A stretch of DNA of 39,354 bases from a virus. Where the stretch lies: IMG/VR virus record IMGVR_UViG_3300032087_004366, positions 1 through 39,354 of that record; one strand, given 5' to 3'. Positions 28,161 through 37,000 of the stretch are shown here, piece by piece. The notes under the pieces are model-generated. The model saw only the letters and a program-made list of their open reading frames with translations. It was not told where the DNA came from and made no database searches. Every line of letters starts with the position of its first letter. The stretch's first letter is position 1. The position numbers and the translations under genes are program-made.

Positions 28161-29878
28161 AATATCGCAGCTACGGAAAACTAGATGACGCAATACAGCC
28201 AGAAGGTGACAATGCTTTCATGGGTTTCTCCAGCCGTGTAGCCAAAGAAAACCTCAAGCCAGGATTTGCTAGTCTGCTCTGCAATATGAGACTGGACAAA
28301 GGGCAGGCTCAGGTCCGTGAAGGCATCCGGGTACATAATGCCAGCATCAACCTACCCAATACTCCATTGCATTTACAGTTTAACCTGGATACAGCTGCAT
28401 CAGGTAATCAGCCTCTACTAGGAGGGACCAACGGAGTAATGATCCCAACCTTGATCCTGGATAATAATGGGATCGAGTGGGTGGCCATGGTCACTACTAA
28501 CTCGCTGGTCTTCTGGAACCAGGACAGCACTACCTACCCAGTGGTCAGCCTGCCCTACCCAGCTGGTGAAGAAGTACTACCTGATGACGAGCCTTTTGTG
28601 ATGCAAGCAGGTACTGGGTCTGCTGGTAAGCTCATCGTGTTTCGAGGCTTCAACAAAGATCCCCTAATACTGGACAATGTGGTTAACTCCAGCACCACAA
28701 TCAGCGCCAGCACAGCAATTCCCAATTCTGTTATGGGGCTGTGGTTTCTCTCAAAGCTGTACGTCATTAAAGATGACTACACAATTGCCTACAGCAACAC
28801 GGATGCCTGCGACACATTTACAACTGGTGGCACTCCAAATGAGGTGACCATTGGCTATGGTGGCCACGATCCCATTAGAGCTATCGCTCCATTTGGTGAG
28901 GGGCAGCTGATTGTTTTCAAAAGGAACAGCATACACGTAGTCACCAATGCAAACCAGCTTGGGGTGTTAGATGGTAACGGACAGCCTTTCAGTCGAGTTC
29001 TAGAGGTGACCAGGCAGCATGGAGTAGCCGGGCGCAGAACAGTCACTGCCATTGGAGACCAGGTCTTTTACTTGTCCGATGCAGGAGTCTACAGTCTGAC
29101 TTCTGGAATCAACGCACAACCTGGCACAGCTACACCTGTGCAGCTGATGAAGGTGATCAATGATCCGATCTCCAGCCCGATCCAGGATCAGTTTGACCAA
29201 GTGAACATGTCAGCAGCAATCAGCTGCGCCACTGGCATATTTTACGATAACCGATTTTTCCTAGCAGTACCTTGGGGCAATGACACAGATGGAAACCCCC
29301 AGATCAGAAACAATAGAGTTCTGGTCTACAGCCTCCTGACCAAAAGCTGGGAGAGCATCGACTACTTTGGAGACGGCACTCTGGACCTCTACTTCGATGA
29401 GTTTATGGTAGGTGGGTTTGGGTCCAAGCGAGTGCTATTCATGGGCAACAAAGAAGCCTACATTTTTGTCTATGGTGAGGGTGAGCAGGATCGCTGGGGC
29501 CGGGACGGCTCTGAGGGTGATTTAGCTATCCAAGGCAAAGTCCACACCCGTGGCTATAGCCTAGGTACTGTTGATGTAAAGAACTGGCGCTGGGGCCAGA
29601 TCCACTGGGCGCATGCTGACCCTGCTACTCCAGGCAATCCTAACCCCAACAGAGCCAGCAATACTTTAAACTATTCAGTCAGCACTGTAGACACAGATGC
29701 AACTCTAGAAGCTAGAACAATTTCTAGCTCTTATGACGATGGTTCTACCAGGTTCAGCCTAGGCAGGATCCGGGGTGTGCATGCCAGTGCAGAACTTTCT
29801 ACATCAGGCCGATTTAAAATCAACCGGGTTGAGCTATCAGGCAGGCAGGCCGATGGGCAACTCCATGAACACATATAA
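28157..29878 (+). CDS. Tail nozzle/stabilisation protein (beta-propeller-like)
   Basis: 573 residues from ATG 28157; the frame is open upstream, but this start follows the gene overlap. MGFSSRVAKENLKPGFASLL near the start and repeated strand motifs (GKLIVFRGFNKDPLIL, GQLIVFKRNSIHVV, TVTAIGDQVFYLSDAGVYSL) suggest a beta-propeller like that of P22 gp10-type and tail-nozzle proteins. A C-terminal segment ends in FKINRVELSGRQ. Position between connector and fibres fits a short, non-contractile tail. Confidence 0.7.
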   Translation: MKYRSYGKLDDAIQPEGDNAFMGFSSRVAKENLKPGFASLLCNMRLDKGQAQVREGIRVHNASINLPNTPLHLQFNLDTAASGNQPLLGGTNGVMIPTLILDNNGIEWVAMVTTNSLVFWNQDSTTYPVVSLPYPAGEEVLPDDEPFVMQAGTGSAGKLIVFRGFNKDPLILDNVVNSSTTISASTAIPNSVMGLWFLSKLYVIKDDYTIAYSNTDACDTFTTGGTPNEVTIGYGGHDPIRAIAPFGEGQLIVFKRNSIHVVTNANQLGVLDGNGQPFSRVLEVTRQHGVAGRRTVTAIGDQVFYLSDAGVYSLTSGINAQPGTATPVQLMKVINDPISSPIQDQFDQVNMSAAISCATGIFYDNRFFLAVPWGNDTDGNPQIRNNRVLVYSLLTKSWESIDYFGDGTLDLYFDEFMVGGFGSKRVLFMGNKEAYIFVYGEGEQDRWGRDGSEGDLAIQGKVHTRGYSLGTVDVKNWRWGQIHWAHADPATPGNPNPNRASNTLNYSVSTVDTDATLEARTISSSYDDGSTRFSLGRIRGVHASAELSTSGRFKINRVELSGRQADGQLHEHI

Positions 29879-29881
29879 GCC

Positions 29882-30820
29882 ATGCAACTCGCTAAAGGAT
29901 ACGATTTCGATGATACAGACCCGGTCAAGAGGGTAGTCACAGCAGCTAAATTGGAGCAGCTGGTAGAGTCAGCTACTGCGACATTTGAAGCCAGCGATCT
30001 AGCGCAAATTAAAACACTAGCAACTGCTGCTGCTGACGCTGACAAGTTTGGGACTGACCAGCTTACAGATGCTTCAGTTACCACAGCCAAACTGGCAGAT
30101 GCCAATGTGACTGAAGCCAAGATCGCTGATGATGCAATTACTACAGCTAAAATCACAGATGCGAATGTAACTACAGCCAAGATTGCAGACGCAAATATTA
30201 CTACAGCCAAGATTGCAGATGCGAATATTACCACAGCTAAAATTGCAGATGCCTCAGTTACAGCAGCCAAGCTGGACACAGCTGCCAGCGGATCCATTGC
30301 TGGTGATATTGCTGGAGATGGGCTGGTCAGCGCTAACAGTAAACTAAATTTACAAACAGGCTGGCAGTTTCTGTCTAGCCCCTACACAGCCTGGCAGACT
30401 GGCGTAGTCAATGATACGACCAACGATGTAAAGGTAGCCGACCTAACTAGTGGAGCCACTACAATTGTGCCTAATGGGGTTCGCAAGTTGCTGTTTAGTG
30501 CTTACGTCCATGACGGCTGTACATTAGCTCTATGGGAGCCAGACGCAGGACAAAGCCACCAGCTTGGATGGAGGACAGTGCTTTACAATTCTAGCAGTAA
30601 TAATCGTGAAGTAATATTTACAGCCGACAATGTTCAGCATCCAATTAGTTTTTACGCTTACAATAGCGCTGGTAGCACAGGTGGCCTAGAGTCGGCTGGA
30701 AATACACCCGATTCAAAAACACACGCTAATCTAATCGCAGAAAATTATTTGAGGTTTCAGTTAAATACAGATGGGTCAGGTAGGATAGTCTACCTCAAGA
30801 TTCTGGCATACATGTGGTAG
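29882..30820 (+). CDS. Tail fibre with seven decapeptide repeats
   Basis: 312 residues. After a start with DFDDTDPVKRVVTAAKL, residues 63-132 are seven decapeptides of type DANITTAKIA, a common fibre-shaft element. The C-terminal ~170 residues (GWQFLSSPYTAWQTG, TTIVPNGVRKLLFSAYVHDG, RFQLNTDGSGRIVYLKILAY) form a beta-rich head that is probably receptor-binding. No enzymatic motif seen. Confidence 0.7.
   Translation: MQLAKGYDFDDTDPVKRVVTAAKLEQLVESATATFEASDLAQIKTLATAAADADKFGTDQLTDASVTTAKLADANVTEAKIADDAITTAKITDANVTTAKIADANITTAKIADANITTAKIADASVTAAKLDTAASGSIAGDIAGDGLVSANSKLNLQTGWQFLSSPYTAWQTGVVNDTTNDVKVADLTSGATTIVPNGVRKLLFSAYVHDGCTLALWEPDAGQSHQLGWRTVLYNSSSNNREVIFTADNVQHPISFYAYNSAGSTGGLESAGNTPDSKTHANLIAENYLRFQLNTDGSGRIVYLKILAYMW
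30068..30277 (+). repeat. Seven 30-bp tandem repeats in the fibre gene
   Basis: Seven units of 30 bp, each encoding a decapeptide such as DANITTAKIA. Units 5 and 6 differ by few bases. Copy number can change without frame loss, so shaft length may vary between strains. Confidence 0.85.
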
Positions 30821-30821
30821 A

Positions 30822-31181
30822 ATGACTTTTGATCCACCAACAGCCATGGTCCCATACCTGCCAGAAATGGCAGAGCAGCTTCGTGCTGCAGCAAAAGAGG
30901 ATGACCATACCGCAATAGCTCCGACTCATGTCTTCATAAAGAATAATGAGATTGTCGGCTATTGCCGGGTCGATGTGACCTGCCACTGGTGGCTGCATAC
31001 TAAAAAATGCAAGGTTAGAGATACGCTGGCCTGTTGCTACCAAATGGAAGCGGTGATGAGGGACAGGGGAATCAGTAACTACGTCATGCTTTGCGCCAAA
31101 AAAAGCCCCTATAATAAAGTCATGGAGAAGGGTGGCTTTAGTAGTATTGGCAGCACCCAATTATTTCAAAGATCAATATGA
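30822..31181 (+). CDS. GNAT-like protein in the tail/ejection block
   Basis: 119 residues. VFIKNNEIVGYCRVDV, then RDTLACCYQMEAVMRDRG and YNKVMEKGGFSSIGS, follow the order of strands, acetyl-CoA-binding helix and C-terminal FxxxG of GNAT folds, but the acetyl-CoA loop (Q/RxxGxG/A) is poor. T7-like phages carry a small GNAT-like gp13 protein in a comparable position before the ejection genes. Enzyme activity is doubtful. Confidence 0.5.
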   Translation: MTFDPPTAMVPYLPEMAEQLRAAAKEDDHTAIAPTHVFIKNNEIVGYCRVDVTCHWWLHTKKCKVRDTLACCYQMEAVMRDRGISNYVMLCAKKSPYNKVMEKGGFSSIGSTQLFQRSI

Positions 31182-32323
31182 ATATCCTAGCACTACTCAG
31201 ATTCTTTCGGACCCTGGACCATAGGCACTTAGCCCAAACTTTTACGCTTTCTTGGTGTAATGACTTTGATGCACCTGATGTAGAAAAGCGAGACCCAGAG
31301 CGTGAAGCGCTAAGTGCTGTAAATATCCAAGCTGGTCTCATGGACTTAATTGCAGACAAGAATTTTGCTGCTCAGGGAGACCAGGCTGCTGGGGTCAGCA
31401 AGTTCACGGACAGTCTGCTTTTCGGAACTCCAGCCAGGGAAGCAGGTACTAAAAATGTGCGAGAGGGAGATCCTGAGTTTATGATGTCTGTGTTTGAAAC
31501 CAGGCCAGACATTAAGGCCAGTTTCGACCAGAGCAAGGGTGCTGGCTTTGGAGGTACGTTTGACGAATGGTGGGCAAACAATCGAGGTAACTACATGGAC
31601 GTAGTGAATCTAGGGGTAGACCGGGAGGTGACTGCCAGAGAAGCCACCAGGGGACTAGCTGACATCATGCGAGACGCACAAGGCTCGATCATGGACATGA
31701 AGGAGGACTTCGTAGGTCGAGAGCTTGATACAGTTAAAAAGTTTGCAAGCAGCGCCATGGAAGCTCTTGCACTAGCCGACCCAGAATCTGCAGCTCTACT
31801 AGACCAGACAGCAGCCTCAGCTAAACAACAGCTGGCAGATGCTCAGGGACCACTTTCACAGCAGACCTATGATGCTCTGAGCCAGCCCATAATGAGCAAC
31901 ATGGCAGCAGCTGGATTTGGCAGCATGGATCCTGCAGCTCAAAAAGCTATCTTCCAGCGCAGCGACCAAGAGAGGCAGCGCAGGCTACTTGAAGCTCAAC
32001 AGTCAGCACTTACTACAGTCGGTGCTAGAAATCGCTTTTACGGGGATCCGTTCATGGCCACCATTGGACGCAGCAGCAGCGCTGAAGCTCAGGGCATGAC
32101 CAATACTGCCAACAGCCAGTATCAAGACATGATTGATCCATTCAACCCGGCAATTCTCGGAGCTTTCGCAGATAATGTCGGCAACCAGAACGCAGCCAAC
32201 ATAGCAAACGCAAACAATCAAGCAGCAGCAGCAATGGCTCCATGGGGCTTTGCTGGCCAAGTTATTGGGGGTGGCCTGCAGGGAGCAGGTTCTGCTTTTG
32301 GAGGATACTTAGCAGGGAAATAG
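31178..32323 (+). CDS. Internal virion/ejection protein 1
   Basis: 381 residues, starting in an ATGA overlap with the GNAT-like gene. An N-terminal charged part is followed by a long helical region (about 80-280) rich in Ala, Gln and Asp, and the C-terminal ~40 residues are Gly/Ala-rich and hydrophobic (PWGFAGQVIGGGLQGAGSAF), like the membrane-active tails of ejection proteins. It is followed by two further virion genes. No lytic transglycosylase motif seen. Confidence 0.6.
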   Translation: MNILALLRFFRTLDHRHLAQTFTLSWCNDFDAPDVEKRDPEREALSAVNIQAGLMDLIADKNFAAQGDQAAGVSKFTDSLLFGTPAREAGTKNVREGDPEFMMSVFETRPDIKASFDQSKGAGFGGTFDEWWANNRGNYMDVVNLGVDREVTAREATRGLADIMRDAQGSIMDMKEDFVGRELDTVKKFASSAMEALALADPESAALLDQTAASAKQQLADAQGPLSQQTYDALSQPIMSNMAAAGFGSMDPAAQKAIFQRSDQERQRRLLEAQQSALTTVGARNRFYGDPFMATIGRSSSAEAQGMTNTANSQYQDMIDPFNPAILGAFADNVGNQNAANIANANNQAAAAMAPWGFAGQVIGGGLQGAGSAFGGYLAGK

Positions 32324-32325
32324 AC

Positions 32326-34023
32326 ATGGCAAAATACACAGCACCAGCAGTTCGCAGCCAACCTTACAATGCAGCCCTGGCTAGTAAGCCTGGCGAGATG
32401 TACATGCAAACCATGGGCAATCTTGGTAGCAATATCGGCAAAGGCTTAGGTGCTGCCATAGGAGGGTATCTGAAGAAGCGCAGAGCAGATGATGACTTGG
32501 ACAATATGGCTGAGTCTATCTACCCTTATGTCAGCGAGATGTTCCCAGAATTTGCTGGCAAGGATGGACAGACCAACCTGCGTAAGGCTCTGAAATCTGG
32601 TGGCATGGATGCTATTTTGCAGATGGAGAAAATGAAGACAGCCCAGCAACAGGCTCAGGCTGCAATGCAGGGTGCTTACATGGACCAGCAGACTAAACTG
32701 CAAAGTGTTCAGAAATCAAACGATGAGCGCTTTAGGGCCAATCTAGGTGCTATAGATATTACTGATCCACAAGCTCTGCGTGATTTTGCAGATGACTATT
32801 TTACTGGAAAGTCTGCACAAGAGCTGCAGATGAACCCGGCTGCGATTGAATGGCTAAAGCAATCTGGTGCAGTTTTAGCACCTAAAGAGCCAGAGCCTAA
32901 CCAGGATAGTATGTGGAACCCAGATCAAGTCAGGGCAAGCATGCAGGACGAGCAGCAGATCATAGACAATAAGCTGACCGACTACACGGCTAGGTTCCTA
33001 GACAAAACAGTTACTGATAGTGATGTTGAAATCAAAGATGGCATGCGCTATGTCTACACCAAGGACAACCAAGGCAACCGGGTCTTCGTCAGCGCCACAC
33101 CTGTTGAGCAGGGAACCCCAGACGTAGTTTCTAAATTTGAATTTGGAGAAGATGGCACTGCAACTTTCAACACATACCAGACCACAAAAGTAGGTGGCGT
33201 TGATAAGACTACACTGGTCAGTTCGACTAAGGTAGATGTAGATGACGTTCCATTTTCTGCACAGCCAGATGGAGGTGTCACTGGAGGCAGAGTCATTGAG
33301 GCAGCTAAGGAGTTTAAGGGTGACAGTTACGCCACACTAAACCACAGAGTCCAGCAACAGGCTGCATTCTTACAAAAATCTGCTGAGACCCCAGCGCAGT
33401 TACAAGAGCAGCTGCAGGCAATGCAGGAGAAAGCTGCAAAGGATGAGGTCGAGGCTGCTAAGAGCATTGAGACTGCTTTCACTAAAGATCCGACTGGTCT
33501 AGGTGAAAATGCTGATACAGTCGCAAAGGCAATCTTGGCCAGAAACCTACTCAATGATGCTGCTATGACTGGCAATGTACAGCTGGCTCAGGCAGCTACC
33601 AGATACTTTATCAGGCTCTACGAAAAAGGCATTCTGACAGAAGCCGATATAAGTGGCTTTGGTTCTACTGGAGTCTTCCAGTCGCTGATGGAGGATGTCA
33701 GTAAGTTGACCAATGAGGTTAATGTACCCCTAATGCAACAGATGGCAGCAGCAGCTGACAAGACTCTGGAGAGAGTCGGTCCCCAGGTTAGCAAAAGAGT
33801 TGAAAATCTTTTCGAGACTACAGCCAGACTCTACAATATTCCACCGACCAGGCTGCAGCAGGTTTCGAGCTACACGGACTTGAAAAATATTCCGACGATC
33901 AAGCCACTAAATTGGAAAGCAGCTGATCCTAATGAAGTTCCAGTAGTCCAGCAAACAGGCACAGAAGAAGAAATCAATGCTGCAGCAGAGGCAACTACTC
34001 CAATGCAAACCCCAGCTGAATAA
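32326..34023 (+). CDS. Internal virion/ejection protein 2
   Basis: 565 residues from ATG 32326; the frame is open 84 bases further upstream, but inside the previous gene. Near the N-terminus is a Gly-rich hydrophobic helix (GSNIGKGLGAAIGGYLKK), and the rest is helical and Gln/Ala/Asp-rich (about 100-350), with an acidic Pro/Thr tail. This resembles the middle of three successive ejection proteins (compare T7 gp14-gp16). No enzyme motif. Function is inferred from position and composition. Confidence 0.55.
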   Translation: MAKYTAPAVRSQPYNAALASKPGEMYMQTMGNLGSNIGKGLGAAIGGYLKKRRADDDLDNMAESIYPYVSEMFPEFAGKDGQTNLRKALKSGGMDAILQMEKMKTAQQQAQAAMQGAYMDQQTKLQSVQKSNDERFRANLGAIDITDPQALRDFADDYFTGKSAQELQMNPAAIEWLKQSGAVLAPKEPEPNQDSMWNPDQVRASMQDEQQIIDNKLTDYTARFLDKTVTDSDVEIKDGMRYVYTKDNQGNRVFVSATPVEQGTPDVVSKFEFGEDGTATFNTYQTTKVGGVDKTTLVSSTKVDVDDVPFSAQPDGGVTGGRVIEAAKEFKGDSYATLNHRVQQQAAFLQKSAETPAQLQEQLQAMQEKAAKDEVEAAKSIETAFTKDPTGLGENADTVAKAILARNLLNDAAMTGNVQLAQAATRYFIRLYEKGILTEADISGFGSTGVFQSLMEDVSKLTNEVNVPLMQQMAAAADKTLERVGPQVSKRVENLFETTARLYNIPPTRLQQVSSYTDLKNIPTIKPLNWKAADPNEVPVVQQTGTEEEINAAAEATTPMQTPAE

Positions 34024-34035
34024 GAATCACTAGTC

Positions 34036-37000
34036 ATGTCACTAAAGCCATTTGTTTCTAAGTCAGACTTGGGTTTTTTTAACGATGCAGGAGTCCAAGA
34101 TCGAGCGCAATTACTTCGCAACAGAGGTATGCCCGTCGATGTCATTAAATCTACTTTAAGAAACCCCAGTCTGCCATTTGCAGTTCATAAACCGGGTCAG
34201 GAATTTAAACCTGGCACATGGGCAGAAGCAAGGTCACTTACACCAAAGGAACGAGTCTACGCTGATTTCAAAGCTCTTGCAGAAAAGCAAGGTTACAAGG
34301 TTAGAGGTGGATTAGGTTTTTTTGGTACAGCTGGAAGCTTGGTTAGCAGCGCCAAAGGTTTGGCAATTGGTAAAGCAGGAACCAAAATTGAAGACCTAGA
34401 TGATGACATCCTGCTAAACCAAATTTGGAATGGGCAGGGTGAGCTACAGAAAGAACTTCAGCCTCTATTGCAGAAAGCTGTATCTGATAACAGCCCTGAG
34501 TATGACAACCTTGATCACTTTCTGGCTACTACACCTATGGGCTATGAAGAGTGGGCTAAGAATCACTTTGAAAAGAGCCAGCTGCCTACAAAGGAAAAAG
34601 CTTTGGAGTACACTGTTGCAGGCATCAAGTATGTAGGTGACACAGTCGGTGGCTTTCTGAGTGACACTGGGCAAGCTATAAAAGATACAGCTACTGGTGG
34701 CCTAGGTTCTGGAGATTACGCTGAATCTATCGGTAAGGGTATTGCCACTGGGCATCGTGACCTAGGACTTGTCTACCGGGGAACAGCTGGCTGGATAGGT
34801 GACAAGCGCTACGAAGAAAATAAATACGACAATTTTGAGCAGTATTTCAATGACGAGGAGAACAAGGAGGTTCTAAAAAGAAAATACAATCGTTACGTCA
34901 ACAGCCATGCATGGGCAAACCAGGAGCGACTTTACAGGCAGGACAAAGTAAAATATCAAGGTGCATTTGAGGCTGGCTCCTTTGCTACTGCTGACTGGCT
35001 CATACCATTCTCACCACTAGCCAAGCCCATGCGCTTAGGCGCTAGATGGGGTATGAAAGGCGTTGGAGGTGGAGTAGGCTGGGGCTTGTCCAAGATGACC
35101 TGGGGCGCTGCATGGCTTGGTGAAAAAGGTGCAGCTCTTCCTCGAAAAGCAGCCGTCAACACCTTAGCAAAAAGTTTAGGAATATCAGCTGCAGATGCCC
35201 AGAAAGGTATGGCACTAGCCACTACAGCTGGCTTTGCAGGCCAAGAAGCACTTTCAGTCATACCAGGAGCCAGAGCAGCAGCAAATACTGCAGCAGCGTT
35301 AGGTGCAGCTGAGTTAACCAGTAAGTTCATCAGGACAGGAGCTGAAAAAGCTGCAGTGGCTTTCTCAGCACTGATGCGTCCAGGTTCACAGAAGCGCTTG
35401 ATGTGGCGCATGGCTGATGAATTTGCTGCAAAAGGGAATACCAAATGGGCTGCAATGGCTACTTGGGCTGCTGCTAATGGGGGTGACCGGGTCGCTGGTG
35501 CTATGTTTGAGACTCTTTATGGGGCTGGCGCTGGAGCTACCATGGGTGCTTTGATGCAAGGTATGGTCACCAGTGGAGAATGGGATGCTATATTGTCTGG
35601 AGCTGGAGGTGGCCTGACTATAGGAGGAGGACTGGGTGGCACTTTAGGTGCAGTTAGAAAAAGTGACGCTGGTAAATCCAGTGCTGCTAGGAGCAAGCGC
35701 AGTATCAAAGAATTTGAAAAAGGTGGCCTTGAGGATGCTACTAATGGCAGCCTGCCAAATGGAGCTTACAACAACGGCAACAAAAAGTACACCCAGCAGG
35801 AAGCGTGGAGCCAGCTCAATGAAAAGGAGTGGGCTGAGTACCAGACTCTAGATAGCAGAGAAGCTAGGCTGGCTATGCTCGATAAAAAGAGCAGGCAGAT
35901 GCAGAAGGAAGCGTTCAGCCGACTGCCAAAGCATGCCCAGGAGTTTATAGCTACATCTTGGGAAGCGCTGGGCTGGACTCCAAAGATGCACATATTTGAG
36001 AATCAGCAGACCTACCGCACATTCATGTCGCACTACATGGGTCGCAGACTTGGTCCAGACTTTACACCTCCAGCTGGGTTTTATGATCCAGCCAGCAAAA
36101 TGATTTTTGTTGATGGCTCCCGGCCAGAGATGGGTTCAAATTATCTGACCAGTGTTATCATCCATGAGCTGACTCATGCCAGAGAAGGTGCATGGCTCAA
36201 TGATGGGGATGCCGTAGAACAGTCAGCTAAAGTAGTTGAGGTTCTGAAGAGTTACCAGGATCCGAATGGTACTCCCTTTGAGCTGCCCAATGGTGAAAGC
36301 ATCAGGCTCAGTGGAGAGATGGTGGATTTTGCAAACAACTATGACGCTGCAATGGACGCTAGTGGTATCCAGGAGGGTCATATTGGCATGAACGCACTCA
36401 AGTTAGCAGACGAGACTCTGTCAGCGTCTGCACAGCTCATGTACGCTCAGGATCCCAATGTCTGGAACAACATGGGCAAGGACAACAGGCACTTGCTTGC
36501 CCGGATGAGTAACGGCATGCGTGACACCTTAGAGCGACTGGGCATGCTTGATATACATGGCAGACCAAAGGAGCCAACTGACAACATCAGTTCTGCACTT
36601 TACAAGTCCAAGCCTGTGCAGAGGGTTATAGCCAATTACAAACTAGCTGAGGCTTCACTGCACAGATATGAGTCAGAAGCTGCTGATAGGGGCTACCAGA
36701 TAACCGGGACCAGAAATGAGGTCCGTGAGCGAGTCAGGCGCATTGGGGGTGGCAACAGTATGGTCCCCCAAGAGACTGTTGATGCAATAGCTGCAATCAA
36801 TCCAGATTTCTGGCCTAGGGGTATGAAGCGCATTGCAGAGTCAAGGCCACTGAAGGTTGGTGACTTTGTAAACATCAAGAAGGGTAGAGGTGATCTGTTA
36901 CCTGAGTCAGTGCGAGTAGAGGCCACCCTCAATGATGGTACTGTTAAGCTTGAGGGATACACGGATCCAGTTCCTGCAAAAAGCTTGAGACGCAAAACCA

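Noticed and set aside
29731-30297. Minus-strand Ala/Val/Ser-rich ORF of 188 codons
   Set aside because: Shadow of the 30-bp repeats in the fibre gene at 29882.
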